Both the position numbers and the translations under genes were made by a program. The notes beneath the pieces were generated by a model. The model searched no databases. It saw nothing but the letters and a program-made list of their open reading frames with translations, and was not told where the DNA came from. Below are positions 44,236 through 53,465 of a DNA stretch of 64,000 nucleotides, one piece after another; positions within the stretch are counted from its first letter, which is position 1; each line of letters starts with the position of its first letter. The stretch comes from Rhodosalinus halophilus (GTDB taxonomy: Bacteria > Pseudomonadota > Alphaproteobacteria > Rhodobacterales > Rhodobacteraceae). The DNA lies in contig NZ_QNTQ01000001.1 of the NCBI RefSeq assembly GCF_003298775.1, forward strand, positions 372,001 to 436,000, read 5' to 3'.

Positions 44236-45567
44236 TCATTCGTCCTCGAGGGCCTCGACCGCCTTCTCGAGCTCGTCCTTGCTGACCTCCGTCTCGGTCA
44301 CCTCGGCCAGCTCGAAGACATAGTCCACGACCTTGTCCTCGAAGATCGGCGCCCGCAGCTGCTGTTGCATCTGGGGGTTCTGCTGAACGAACTCGAAGAA
44401 CTGCCGCTCCTGGCCCGGATACTGCCGGGCCTGCTGCATGACGGCCTGGGTCATCTCCGAGTCCGTCACCTCGACCTCGGCGCGCTGGCCCAGTTCGGCC
44501 AGCAGGAGCCCCAGCTTCACGCGACGCTCGGCGAGCTTCACGTGCTCCTCGGTGGGCTCGATCTCGGGATGGTCGTGACCCTGAACCTCCGGGTTCTCCT
44601 CGTGCCAGAGCTGATGCGCGATCTGCTTGGCCTCGGCCTCGACGAGCCCCGGCGGCAGCGGGAAGTCCACCATCTCGTCGAGCTTGTCGAGCAGCCGCCG
44701 CTTGGCGACCTGGCGCGCGGCGCCGTTGTATTCCGCCTCCAGCCGCTCGCGGATCTGGCCCTTGAGCGCGTCGAGATCCTCGGCGCCGTATTTCTTCGCC
44801 AGCTCGTCGTCGATCTCGGCGGGCTTGGGCGCCTTCACCGCCTTCACGGTCACGTCGAAGACGACTTCCTTGCCGGCCAGATGCGCGGCGCCGTAGTCCT
44901 CGGGGAATGTGACCCTGACCTCGGTCTCGTCGCCGGCCTTGACCCCCTTGAGCTGCTCCTCGAAGCCGGGGATGAAGCTGCCCGACCCCAGGGTGAGCGG
45001 ATAATCCTCGGCGGCGCCGCCCTCGAAGGGCTCGCCGTCGAGCTTGCCGGTGAAGTCGATCACGACCTGGTCGCCGTCCTGCGCCTCGGCGCCCTCTTCG
45101 CGATCCTCGAAGTCCTGCGTGTTCTCGGCGAGGTTCTTCAGCGCCTCGTCCACGGCGGCGTCATCGGCCTTGACCACCATGCGCTCCAGCGAGATCGAGG
45201 AGAGATCCACCTCGGGCACCTCGGGCAGCGCCTCGTAGGTGAGTTCCACCTGCACGTCGTCGCCGGCCTTCCAGTCCTCGCCCTTCATCTTCACTTCGGG
45301 CTGCATGGCCGGGCGGTCGCCGGTCTCTTCGAAGTGATCCGACATCGCCTTGTCGACGCTTTCCTGCACGGCCTCGCCCAGCAGGCGCTCGCCGAACTGC
45401 TTCTTGAGCAGCGCCATGGGCACCTTGCCCTTGCGGAAGCCCTTCATCTCGATCTCGGGCTGCGCCTCGGCGAGCTTCTCGTTCACCTTCTCGTCGAGCT
45501 CGTCCGCGGTGACGGTGATCTCGTAGCTGCGCTTCAGCCCTTCGTTCAGGGTCTCGGTGACCTGCAT
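44236..45567 (-). CDS. tig: trigger factor (ribosome-associated chaperone)
   Basis: 443 residues: ribosome-binding N-terminal domain with the signature [17 protein letters not shown], the FKBP-like peptidyl-prolyl isomerase domain ([40 protein letters not shown]), and the C-terminal chaperone domain ending in acidic [16 protein letters not shown]. It binds nascent chains at the ribosome exit. I set ATG 45567, five bases from GAGG; ATG 45570 is adjacent. It is convergent with luxI (55 bases between stops). Confidence 0.96.
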   Translation of the reverse strand: MQVTETLNEGLKRSYEITVTADELDEKVNEKLAEAQPEIEMKGFRKGKVPMALLKKQFGERLLGEAVQESVDKAMSDHFEETGDRPAMQPEVKMKGEDWKAGDDVQVELTYEALPEVPEVDLSSISLERMVVKADDAAVDEALKNLAENTQDFEDREEGAEAQDGDQVVIDFTGKLDGEPFEGGAAEDYPLTLGSGSFIPGFEEQLKGVKAGDETEVRVTFPEDYGAAHLAGKEVVFDVTVKAVKAPKPAEIDDELAKKYGAEDLDALKGQIRERLEAEYNGAARQVAKRRLLDKLDEMVDFPLPPGLVEAEAKQIAHQLWHEENPEVQGHDHPEIEPTEEHVKLAERRVKLGLLLAELGQRAEVEVTDSEMTQAVMQQARQYPGQERQFFEFVQQNPQMQQQLRAPIFEDKVVDYVFELAEVTETEVSKDELEKAVEALEDE

Positions 45568-45610
45568 CATGCCCTCATGTCGGAACGGCCCCCGCGCGCG
45601 GAGGCACTCG

Positions 45611-45641
45611 AAAAATTAGGCGCCCTTCTAGAAAGGGCGCC
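45611..45641 (-). terminator. Rho-independent terminator between bfr and tig
   Basis: Nine-base-pair stem GGCGCCCTT and AAGGGCGCC with a five-base loop (45619-45641), followed on the minus strand by TAATTTTT. A second larger GC-rich hairpin (about 45660-45705, CCGCCGCCGGACC pairing) lies between it and the bfr stop. It would end bfr transcription about 70-100 bases after the stop, just before tig. Confidence 0.75.
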
Positions 45642-45716
45642 GCAGCCATGCAAGCCGAAAGGCCCGCCGCCGGACCGGGCGGCAACGCCGGGTCCGGCGG
45701 CGGGGGCCTGTGCGCC

Positions 45717-46220
45717 TCAGGGCACCTCTTCGTCCTCGCTGTCCTTGCTGACGGACGAGACCTGCCGCGCGAGGTAGAGCTGGTCGCCCAGCATCTCCAT
45801 CAGGTCGAACTGCTCCTCGACGAAGTCGATATGCTCCTCCTCGTCCTTGAGGATGCGCATGAAGAGCTCGAAAGTGCCCAGATCGCCCGCCTCGCGGCAC
45901 TCGTCGGCGGCCTTGGCGTAATACTTCTGCGCCTCGCGCTCCATCTCCAGCTGCGTCTCGAAGATCTTGCGGACGCTTTCAGGCTTGGCGACCTTGTCGA
46001 GTTTCTGCATGTCGGCCTCGCCGTCGAGGAAGAGAAGCCGCGTCAGGAAGGCGCTGGCGTGCCCGCGCTCCTCCTCCGTCTCCTCGCGCATCCGCGCGGC
46101 GAGCCGGTCTATGCCCCAGTCGTCGAGCTGGCGCTCCTGATAGAGATAGGTGTTGATGGTCGTGAGCTCCATCGTCAGCGCGCGCTGAAGATGCTTGAGA
46201 GAGACCTCGGGGCCCTTCAT
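45717..46220 (-). CDS. bfr: bacterioferritin-like protein without haem-ligand Met
   Basis: 167-residue iron-storage protein of the bacterioferritin family, forming 24-subunit cages that oxidise and store iron. The di-iron ferroxidase residues are complete: Glu18, Glu51, His54, the Glu in TQLEMEREAQ and Glu/His in KDEEEHIDFVEEQ. However, the residue that should be Met52, the axial haem ligand, is Arg (EEERGHASAF), so this protein probably does not bind haem at the usual site. Start ATG 46220 has AGGAGGACGACAG upstream. Monocistronic, next to a tRNA gene. Confidence 0.92.
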   Translation of the reverse strand: MKGPEVSLKHLQRALTMELTTINTYLYQERQLDDWGIDRLAARMREETEEERGHASAFLTRLLFLDGEADMQKLDKVAKPESVRKIFETQLEMEREAQKYYAKAADECREAGDLGTFELFMRILKDEEEHIDFVEEQFDLMEMLGDQLYLARQVSSVSKDSEDEEVP

Positions 46221-46310
46221 CTGTCGTCCTCCTGTGAATGATCGTCGTCTCGGATCCGTGCGGCAACGCCCGTCGCAGCCGCCCGGTTCCTGCCGGCCGG
46301 AAAACGACGA

Positions 46311-46395
46311 TGGTGCGGGTGGAGGGACTCGAACCCCCACGCCTTGCGGCGCTTGGACCTAAACCAAGTGCGTCTGCCAGTTCCGCCACACCCGC
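46311..46395 (-). tRNA. tRNA-Leu (anticodon UAG)
   Basis: Minus-strand cloverleaf of 85 bases including an encoded CCA. Acceptor stem GCGGGTG pairs with CACCCGC, discriminator A; D-arm contains GGCAGACGC; anticodon stem CTTGG/CCAAG encloses TTTAGGT with anticodon TAG; long variable arm GCCGCAAGGCG marks a class II tRNA; T-arm GGGGGTTCGAGTCCCTC. It reads CUA codons (and others by wobble). Confidence 0.97.
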
Positions 46396-46531
46396 ACGCC
46401 GGCCTGTCTACCAGAGGCCACAGCCCGAGGCGAGAGTCCGGTGCAGGGCGATTTCGCCGGCGACATCAACCCTTCCTTCAGATAGTGTGCGGCACAATAA
46501 CGAAGACTGAGGCAGGACAAGGGGCAGCGTC

Positions 46532-47026
46532 ATGACCCGGGACACACTCGGGCGTGGCAGCGTGCAGGCTGGACCGGCGCTCGCGCCGCCCGATCTCCAC
46601 GGCGTGGCCGTGGGCACGCTGATCTACACGCAGGACGGCATTCTTCCGGTCGAGCACCTCGTGCCCGGCGACCGGATCATCACGCGCGACGCGGGACTGG
46701 TCACGCTGCGCGTGCTGGAGGTGCGCGAGGCGGTCGCGCCGCAGGTGCAGGTCGGCCGCGGCGCCTTCGGCCGCGATCGCCCCGGGGGCGCGATGCGGCT
46801 GCCCGCGGGTCAGCGGATCCTCCTGCGCGACTGGCGCGCGCAGGCGCTCTACGGGCGCGCGCAGCTGCTGGTGCCGCTGTCGCGGCTCGTGGACGGGGCG
46901 CATGTGGTGCGGCTGGGCGAGGGGCGGCTGCGGCTCTTCACGCTGGGCTTCGACCGGCCGCATCTGATCTACGCGAACGGGCTGGAGCTCGCCAGCGCCG
47001 CGCCGGCGGCCGCAGAGATCGCCTAG
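46532..47026 (+). CDS. Hint-domain protein lacking the catalytic cysteine
   Basis: 164-residue protein resembling the Hedgehog/intein (Hint_2) domain common in Rhodobacteraceae: VGTLIYTQDGILPVEHLVPG, GDRIITRDAGLVTLRVLEVR, LPAGQRILLRDWRAQALYGR and AQLLVPLSRLVDGAHVVRLG. In self-splicing relatives the domain starts with Cys before the GT motif; here the segment is HGVAVGT, so autocatalysis is unlikely. Function unknown. Its last four bases overlap the end of the convergent NAD(P)HX repair gene. Confidence 0.8.
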   Translation: MTRDTLGRGSVQAGPALAPPDLHGVAVGTLIYTQDGILPVEHLVPGDRIITRDAGLVTLRVLEVREAVAPQVQVGRGAFGRDRPGGAMRLPAGQRILLRDWRAQALYGRAQLLVPLSRLVDGAHVVRLGEGRLRLFTLGFDRPHLIYANGLELASAAPAAAEIA

Positions 47027-48558
47027 CGCTCCAGCGCGGCCAGCACGGCGGGCAGCGCCTCGGGCAGATCCTCGGCGACGAGGCCAGGCCCGACGCGGCG
47101 CGCCGCGGCCACATGCAGCCAGGCCGCCGCGCCGCCGGCCTCGGCCGGCGCGAATCCGCGCGCCATCAGCCCCGCCGCGAGGCCCGAGAGCACGTCGCCC
47201 GCCCCGGCCGTCGCGAGCCAGGGCGCGGCACGCTCGTAGAGCGCGGCGTTGAGCGCCACGCGGCCCTCCGGCTCGGCCACGACGGTGTCCGCCCCCTTGA
47301 GCAGGACCGCGCAGCCCGCGCGTGCCGCTGCCTCGCGCGCCGCGTCGGCGCGCGAAAAGCCCTGCGTGGCCTCCGTCCTGACGCGGTCGGCAAGGTCCGG
47401 GAAGAGCCGCGCGAACTCGCCCATGTGCGGGGTGAGCAGGCAGCCCCCGTGCAGCCTGCGGAAGAGCCCGCGCGCCGGATCGGCGATCAGCGTGAGCGCA
47501 TCGGCGTCGAGCACCGCAGGCCGCCCCGAGGCGAGCGCGACCTCCACGAGGCCCGCCCCCCGGTCGTCCACGCCGAGGCCGGGGCCGAGGCAGAGCGCGC
47601 TGAGCCTCCGGTCCTCCAGCGCCGCCTCGAGCGCCGCGCCGTCGCCCACCTCGCGCAGCATCACCGCGGTGAGCTGGGCCGCGCATTCGGCGAGCGCCGG
47701 GCCGGGCGCGCCGACCGTCACCAGCCCGGCCCCCACCCGCAGCGCCGCCCGCGCGGCGAGGCGTGCAGCGCCCGTGCGCCCTGCCCCGCCCGCGAGCACC
47801 AGCGCATGGCCGTGGGTGTACTTGTGCACATGCGTGCCTGCGCGCTTGGCCATGCCCCTCGGCGGCCCCAGGAGACGCACCGCGCCATCCGGCTCGGGCA
47901 GGCCGATCTCCACCGGCGCTACCCGCGCCACGTCATTGGGCAAATCGCCGGTGAACTGTCCGAGCTTCATCGGCCGCACCGCCGCCACCAGGTCGAAGCG
48001 CGCCCGCGCCCCGCCGCCCAGATGCGCGCCCGAATCCGAGGAGAACCAGCTCGGCATGTCCACCGCCACCAGCCGGCCGCCGGCCGCGTCCGCGGCGCCC
48101 CGCGCCGCCACCAGCGCCGCGCGCACGATGTCGGGCACCTCGCGCGTGAGCCCCGTGCCGAAGATCGCGTCCACGAATAGGTCGGCCTCGAGCCCGGCGA
48201 TGCGGCCGGGCTCCATCGGCTCGACCGGTCCCAGCGCGGCCCAGCGGTCGTGCGCCGCCTGCGCGTCCTCGGACATCTTCTCGCGCGCGCCCCAGTGCAG
48301 CACGCGCACGCGCCATCCGCGGCCATAGAGGCGCCGCGCCACCACGAAGCCGTCGCCGCCATTGTTGCCAGGCCCGCAGAGCACCACGGCGCTGTGAGGC
48401 CGGGCGGCGAAGGCCGGCCAGGCGCGCAGGATCGCCTCGACGATGCCCGCCCCGGCCCGTTCCATCAGCGTCCAGCCGCTGACGCGGCCCGAGGCGATCT
48501 CGGCCCCCTCCAGCGCACGCATCTGCGCGGCGGTCACCAGCGGTTCGGATTCGGTCAT
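47023..48558 (-). CDS. nnrD: bifunctional NAD(P)H-hydrate epimerase / ADP-dependent dehydratase
   Basis: 511 residues joining two repair activities: the N-terminal YjeF_N epimerase (about 1-215; VLCGPGNNGGDGFVVARRLY, DLFVDAIFGTGLTREVPD) interconverts R and S NAD(P)HX, and the C-terminal ribokinase-like dehydratase (about 230-505; GHALVLAGGAGRTGAARLAA, AVLDADALTLIAD, LTPHMGEFARLFPD, TAGAGDVLSGLAAGLMARGF) restores NAD(P)H. Start ATG 48558. In place of the common GLDADTG-type motif it has VDMPSWFSSDSG. Divergent from glnB. Confidence 0.93.
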   Translation of the reverse strand: MTESEPLVTAAQMRALEGAEIASGRVSGWTLMERAGAGIVEAILRAWPAFAARPHSAVVLCGPGNNGGDGFVVARRLYGRGWRVRVLHWGAREKMSEDAQAAHDRWAALGPVEPMEPGRIAGLEADLFVDAIFGTGLTREVPDIVRAALVAARGAADAAGGRLVAVDMPSWFSSDSGAHLGGGARARFDLVAAVRPMKLGQFTGDLPNDVARVAPVEIGLPEPDGAVRLLGPPRGMAKRAGTHVHKYTHGHALVLAGGAGRTGAARLAARAALRVGAGLVTVGAPGPALAECAAQLTAVMLREVGDGAALEAALEDRRLSALCLGPGLGVDDRGAGLVEVALASGRPAVLDADALTLIADPARGLFRRLHGGCLLTPHMGEFARLFPDLADRVRTEATQGFSRADAAREAAARAGCAVLLKGADTVVAEPEGRVALNAALYERAAPWLATAGAGDVLSGLAAGLMARGFAPAEAGGAAAWLHVAAARRVGPGLVAEDLPEALPAVLAALER

Positions 48559-48667
48559 GGCGACGGCTCCTCGGCCCGGGGGAGGCCCGCCGGTTATGGG
48601 CGTCGGAGCCCCCCGACGGCAACCCGTCGCGCCCTGCGCACGCTCGTCTTGACAATCTGCACACTTA

Positions 48668-48684
48668 TTGGGCACCTCGCCCAA
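48668..48684. promoter_or_regulatory. inverted repeat in the glnB upstream region
   Basis: TTGGGC-ACCTC-GCCCAA, six-base arms with a five-base spacer, 117 bases before the glnB start and just downstream of a TTGACA (48649-48654). A related repeat with the same arms and a seven-base spacer precedes the gene at 50773. The protein that would bind is unknown; the sequence is not the NtrC consensus. Confidence 0.4.
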
Positions 48685-48746
48685 ATCCGCGCCACTGCCG
48701 ACGAGCCCCGCCCGCGGCCATTGGGGCCGTGGCGCAATTCGATTGA

Positions 48747-49139
<393 letters not shown>

Positions 49140-49180
49140 CACCCCGCAAGAGACCCCAGCAAGCGAAAGGGACGAAGGGA

Positions 49181-50587
49181 ATGAGCAAGGATTCGATTCT
49201 CAAGAAAATCAAGGACGAGGAGGTGGCCTACGTCGATCTCCGCTTCACCGATCCGCGCGGACGGATGCATCACGTCACCGTGGTCGCGGACGAGGTGGAC
49301 GAGGACTTCCTCGACGAGGGCTTCATGTTCGACGGCTCCTCGATCAACGGCTGGAAGGGGATCGAGGCCTCCGACATGAACATGGAGATCGACGTCGGCA
49401 GCGACTACGTCGATCCCTTCTTCGCCGAGAAGACGCTGGCGCTGCACTGCTCGATCCGCGAGCCCGACACCGGCGAGCCCTACGAGCGCGACCCGCGCGG
49501 CACCGCCGAGAAGGCCGAGGCCTACCTCAAGTCCTCGGGCATCGGCGACACGGCCTTCTTCGGGCCGGAGGCGGAGTTCTTCCTCTTCGACGACGTGCGC
49601 TTCTCCACGGCGATTAACAAGGTCTCCTACGAGGTGGACGCGCAGGACGGCTCCTGGAACACCGACACCGAATACGAGATGGGCAACACCGGGCACCGCC
49701 CCGGCATCAAGGGCGGCTACTTCCCCCTGCCCCCGCTCGACGACGGCCAGGACATCCGCTCGGAGATGATGTCCACCATGAAGCGGCTCGGCATGAAGGT
49801 GGACAAGCACCACCACGAGGTGGCCTCCTGCCAGCACGAGCTGGGCCTTATCTTCGACTCGCTCAAGAAGCAGGCCGACGAGCTGCAGAAATACAAATAC
49901 GTCATCAAGAACGTGGCGCAGGCCTACGGCAAGACGGCGACCTTCATGCCCAAGCCCATCGCGGGCGACAACGGCACCGGCATGCACGTCAACATGTCGA
50001 TCTGGAAGGACGGCAAGCCGCTCTTCGCCGGCGACAAATACGCCGACCTGAGCCAGGAGGCGCTCTGGTACATCGGCGGCGTTCTCAAGCACGCCAAGAC
50101 GATCAACGCCTTCACCAACCCCTCGACCAACTCCTACAAGCGGCTGATCCCCGGCTTCGAGGCGCCGGTGCTGCGGGCCTACTCGGCGCGCAACCGCTCG
50201 GCCTCGGTCCGGATTCCTTGGGCGGAAAGCCCCAAGGCCAAGCGCGTCGAGGTCCGCTTCCCCGATCCCTCGGCCAACCCCTATCTCGCCTTCTCGGCGC
50301 TGCTGATGGCGGGTCTCGACGGGATCAAGAACAAGATCGACCCGGGCGAGGCGATGGACAAGAACCTCTACGACCTGCCGCCGGAAGAGCTCGAGGGCAT
50401 TCCGACGGTCTGCGGCAGCCTGCGCGAGGCCATCGGCGCGCTGATCGCCGATCACGACTTCCTGCTCGCGGGCGACGTCTTCACCAAGGACCAGATCGAC
50501 GGCTACGTCGAGCTGAAGATGGAAGAGCTCGAGATGTACGAGCACACGCCGCATCCGGTCGAATTCCAGCTCTACTACAGCTGCTGA
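49181..50587 (+). CDS. glnA: glutamine synthetase type I
   Basis: 468-residue dodecameric enzyme joining ammonia and glutamate with ATP. Signatures: [74 protein letters not shown], and the adenylylation loop [17 protein letters not shown] with its tyrosine near residue 398. This is the GSI-beta type regulated by adenylylation through GlnE and the adjacent P-II protein. Followed by a strong terminator. Confidence 0.97.
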   Translation: MSKDSILKKIKDEEVAYVDLRFTDPRGRMHHVTVVADEVDEDFLDEGFMFDGSSINGWKGIEASDMNMEIDVGSDYVDPFFAEKTLALHCSIREPDTGEPYERDPRGTAEKAEAYLKSSGIGDTAFFGPEAEFFLFDDVRFSTAINKVSYEVDAQDGSWNTDTEYEMGNTGHRPGIKGGYFPLPPLDDGQDIRSEMMSTMKRLGMKVDKHHHEVASCQHELGLIFDSLKKQADELQKYKYVIKNVAQAYGKTATFMPKPIAGDNGTGMHVNMSIWKDGKPLFAGDKYADLSQEALWYIGGVLKHAKTINAFTNPSTNSYKRLIPGFEAPVLRAYSARNRSASVRIPWAESPKAKRVEVRFPDPSANPYLAFSALLMAGLDGIKNKIDPGEAMDKNLYDLPPEELEGIPTVCGSLREAIGALIADHDFLLAGDVFTKDQIDGYVELKMEELEMYEHTPHPVEFQLYYSC

Positions 50588-50609
50588 CCGGGCTGCGGCC
50601 GGAACTCAG

Positions 50610-50636
50610 GGGGCGCCCGGCCGGGCGCCCCTTTTT
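50610..50636 (+). terminator. Rho-independent terminator after glnA
   Basis: Perfect palindrome, GGGGCGCCCGG directly followed by CCGGGCGCCCC, then TTTTT, beginning 23 bases after the glnA stop. Confidence 0.93.
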
Positions 50637-50690
50637 CGTGCCGGCCCGCTTTCGTACCGGCCCCCGCCCCGCGGGATGCATCGCCATATC

Positions 50691-50731
50691 TTGCCCGGTT
50701 TTGGGCACAATTGGCCCAAAGATTTGCCCAA
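50691..50731. promoter_or_regulatory. cluster of TTGCCC/TTGGGC inverted repeats before 50773 gene
   Basis: In 41 bases there are TTGCCC (50691), TTGGGC (50701), GCCCAA (50714-50719) and TTGCCCAA (50724-50731). TTGGGC-N7-GCCCAA (50701-50719) forms a good inverted repeat. The same arms occur upstream of glnB (48668), and one TTGCCCAA copy lies 89 bases before the paralogous gene at 52599. Confidence 0.45.
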
Positions 50732-50772
50732 CGGTGTGTTTACTACAACCCTGACGAGATCAGGAGGGGGAA

Positions 50773-51525
50773 ATGACCGCTGCGCTTGAAATGCCCTGCC
50801 ACTTCGCCGCGCTGCGCCTTGACGCACACCACATGCCCGAGCCGGTCGCGCTGCAGGGCCGGCTCGCCTGCTGGCTCGAAGAGACCGGGCACGGGATCGA
50901 CGCCTCGGGCACGCTTCCCGACGGCGCGCTGTGGGTGCGGACCCCGGAGGCGACGATCCGGCTCGCCACCGAGGGACCGGACCGCCTGACCGTGCATGTC
51001 GCCGAGCGCGCCACGGCCGAACAGACCCCTGCGGGCGAGGCGCTGCTGCTGCACCTGGTCTACCGGCTGGCCGCCCGGCTGACGCCGGACCGGATCGAGT
51101 GGCAGGCCCCCGGCAGCTGGCTGGACGCGCGGGAGTTCATGCAGGTGGCCGGACGCGTCGCCGGCAGCGTGCGTCCCGCCCGGCCTGTGAAACTGCGCCC
51201 GTCCGAGCGCGAGGCCGCACGTCCCGCCCAACTGCCGGCCGAGCCCGACCCGACCGAGAGCCTGAGGCTGCGCGCGGCCTTTCGCGCCCTGTCCGAGGAG
51301 CAGGAGGCGCCCGCCCCGAGCCCGCAGATCCGCTGCGCGGCATGGGCCCTTTCGGGCGCCGCCGGAGTCCTCTGCCTGCCGCTCGCGCCCGTGCTTCTGG
51401 CGGTCAACCTTCGCCAGGGGGCCGATCTGCGTCTTGCGGCGCAGGCCTGCGCCCTGATCGGACTGTTCTTCGCGCTCGACGATGCGGGGGCGCTGCAGCA
51501 GGTCGCCGCGATGATGCCCGTCTGA
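50773..51525 (+). CDS. conserved membrane protein of unknown function, paralogue 1
   Basis: 250 residues: a soluble N-terminal domain (about 1-150), an Arg/Pro/Glu-rich linker, and a C-terminal 64-residue module with two hydrophobic segments (AAWALSGAAGVLCLPLAP; ACALIGLFFAL) separated by NLRQGADLRLAAQ. The C-terminal module is clearly homologous to that of the protein at 52599-53465 (about 21 of 53 hand-aligned positions identical), and N-terminal parts appear distantly related. I do not recognise a characterised family. Ribosome site GGAGGGGG precedes ATG 50773. Upstream repeats suggest dedicated regulation. Confidence 0.75.
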   Translation: MTAALEMPCHFAALRLDAHHMPEPVALQGRLACWLEETGHGIDASGTLPDGALWVRTPEATIRLATEGPDRLTVHVAERATAEQTPAGEALLLHLVYRLAARLTPDRIEWQAPGSWLDAREFMQVAGRVAGSVRPARPVKLRPSEREAARPAQLPAEPDPTESLRLRAAFRALSEEQEAPAPSPQIRCAAWALSGAAGVLCLPLAPVLLAVNLRQGADLRLAAQACALIGLFFALDDAGALQQVAAMMPV

Positions 51526-51595
51526 TCCGGTGATGACTTGCGCGACGGACGGGCGCGGGTAGGCTGATTCGCGCCAGTGCCATCCGGAGTAGCCC

Positions 51596-52405
51596 ATGTT
51601 CCCGTTCCGCCGTGCCAGTCTGACCGCCCTTCCCGCCCTGCTCTGCGCCGCCGCCGTCGCCGCGGCGCCCTGCGGCGACACATCCGCCGGCTTCGAGCAG
51701 TGGAAGGCCGCCTTCGCGCAGGAGGCCGCCGCGGCCGGGGTGGGCGAACGGGGCCTTCAGGCGCTCGCCCAGGCGCGCTATTCGCAGCGCACGATCAATG
51801 CCGACCGCAACCAGACCGGGGTGCGCTACAGCTTCGAGGATTTCGTGCGCATCCGTCTCGGCTCGCTCGACGGTTTCGCGGCGCAGGCCCGCCGCCGGCT
51901 CGAGCCCAACCGCGCCTTCTTCGCCGCGCTCGAGCAGCGCTACGGCGTGCCGGCGGGCATCCTGCTGTCGATCCACGGGATGGAGACCGGCTTCGGCCGC
52001 ACGATGGGCTCCGAGCCCGTCGTCTCCTCGATCCTGACCGTCGCCTACGACTGCCGGCGCGCCGAGTTCTTCACCCCGCACGCCATCGCCGCACTGCAGA
52101 TGGTGGACCGCGGGATGCTCAGCCCCACGCAGCTCGGCGCCTTTCACGGCGAACTCGGGCACACCCAGTTCCTGCCCGGCAACGCCCTGCGCTACGGCGT
52201 GGACATCGACGGCGACGGGCGCGTGAACCTTTACGAGACGGGCGACGCGCTGGCCTCCACCGCCAATTTCCTCGCCCGGAAAGGCTGGCGCGCGGGCGAG
52301 GGCTACCAACCCGGATCGCACAACTTCAGCGTCATCGGCGAATGGAACGCCGCCACCGTTTACCAACAGGCGATCGCGGCCGCGGCCGCCCGCATTGATC
52401 GCTGA
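51596..52405 (+). CDS. MltB-like lytic murein transglycosylase
   Basis: 269 residues with a signal peptide (LTALPALLCAAAVAAAPC). The catalytic glutamate is Glu130 in LLSIHGMETGFGRTMGSEPV, and the family motifs FHGELGHTQFLPGNALRYGV and GDGRVNLYETGDALASTANF fit the MltB/SLT_2 group. It cleaves glycan strands in peptidoglycan, releasing anhydromuropeptides. It is shorter than E. coli MltB, lacking the C-terminal extension. A Cys near the cleavage site (AAAPC) leaves lipoprotein anchoring possible but not clear. It lies between two paralogous membrane-protein genes. Confidence 0.9.
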   Translation: MFPFRRASLTALPALLCAAAVAAAPCGDTSAGFEQWKAAFAQEAAAAGVGERGLQALAQARYSQRTINADRNQTGVRYSFEDFVRIRLGSLDGFAAQARRRLEPNRAFFAALEQRYGVPAGILLSIHGMETGFGRTMGSEPVVSSILTVAYDCRRAEFFTPHAIAALQMVDRGMLSPTQLGAFHGELGHTQFLPGNALRYGVDIDGDGRVNLYETGDALASTANFLARKGWRAGEGYQPGSHNFSVIGEWNAATVYQQAIAAAAARIDR

Positions 52406-52598
52406 GCGGAAACGCTCTGTTCGCGCATGCGCGCCCCGGACACCCCGGATGGGGGAAATCCGCCGACGACTGTTCGAAGGACAAGGACAATCGCAGCCGT
52501 TTTCCCGAATTGCCCAACTGTTTCTAGGTCTTCGACATAGTTTCTCCCTGATTGTCGGTCACAATTTTCAGAAGAAACGAGCAGTTGTGGAGAGGATC

Positions 52599-53465
52599 AT
52601 GACGGGCGACGCGCCGATCTATCATGCCGTGCTGGTGTTCACCGGCGCCCGACAGTTCGACCGCCCTGCGATGCGCCGCGACATCGAGGCCGCCTTCCGC
52701 GCCACCGAAGAGTGGCGTCCCGGCGCGACCGCGGAGGGCGATCCGACGGCGGTGCCAGGGCGCTCGGTCTGCGCGCGCTTCGACGTCTTCGCGCCGACCG
52801 AGCGCGGCGGCACCGTGCCGGAGGACGAGTGCGTCGAGGGCCTTGAGGTCTTCGCCGAGGCCTATCCCGACCTGGCCGAGCCCAGGTCGCTGGTCTCGAT
52901 CCAGGTCTTCCCGAAGGACTCGGAAGAGACGGACGATCTGCTGCTGTCGGCCGTGCTCGCGCAGGTCGTCGATCTGCTCGTGGAGCGAACGGAGGCCGAC
53001 TTCGTCCGGCTGCCGGGTCGCTCGGGTCTGATGACCGGCGCGCGCTTCAAGTCCGAGTTCCGGCTCGCACGGAGCGCGGCCCCCGGCTCCCCCGGCAGCG
53101 ACATGCGCTTCGAGGAGGGCGATTCGGACGGCTGCACGGGCGCCGAAATCTTTCCCGACATCGATCTCACCGAGGCGCGGCTCGACCGCGAATGGCGCCG
53201 ACAGAACGAAAGCGCCAAGGGCGGCGCGGGGGACCACGACGGAACCGGCTCCGAGCTCGTGCCCGTCGAGGCGCGCCTGGCCACCTGGGCGGTCAACGCC
53301 TCGGTCGCGATCTTCGCACCGCCCGTGGGCGCCTCGCTCGCGGTCTACAACCTGCTGCGGGGCGAGGATTTCCGACTCAACGCCCATGCCCTGGCGCTCA
53401 CGGGCACCTTCATGGCGCTCGCCGCCTCAGGTCAGGGGCTTTCCGACCTCGCGCTCCTGCTCTGA
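52599..53465 (+). CDS. conserved membrane protein of unknown function, paralogue 2
   Basis: 288 residues. N-terminal soluble domain (MTGDAPIYHAVLVFTGARQF; SLVSIQVFPKDSEETDDLLL), an acidic/charged linker (about 170-215) and a C-terminal 64-residue module with two hydrophobic segments around NLLRGEDFRLNAHALALTG. The module is homologous to that of the 50773 protein. Start ATG 52599 is set by GGAGAGG seven bases upstream; the frame is open further upstream but without family-like sequence. Its end overlaps the convergent DUF3445 gene by 39 bases. Function unknown. Confidence 0.75.
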   Translation: MTGDAPIYHAVLVFTGARQFDRPAMRRDIEAAFRATEEWRPGATAEGDPTAVPGRSVCARFDVFAPTERGGTVPEDECVEGLEVFAEAYPDLAEPRSLVSIQVFPKDSEETDDLLLSAVLAQVVDLLVERTEADFVRLPGRSGLMTGARFKSEFRLARSAAPGSPGSDMRFEEGDSDGCTGAEIFPDIDLTEARLDREWRRQNESAKGGAGDHDGTGSELVPVEARLATWAVNASVAIFAPPVGASLAVYNLLRGEDFRLNAHALALTGTFMALAASGQGLSDLALLL

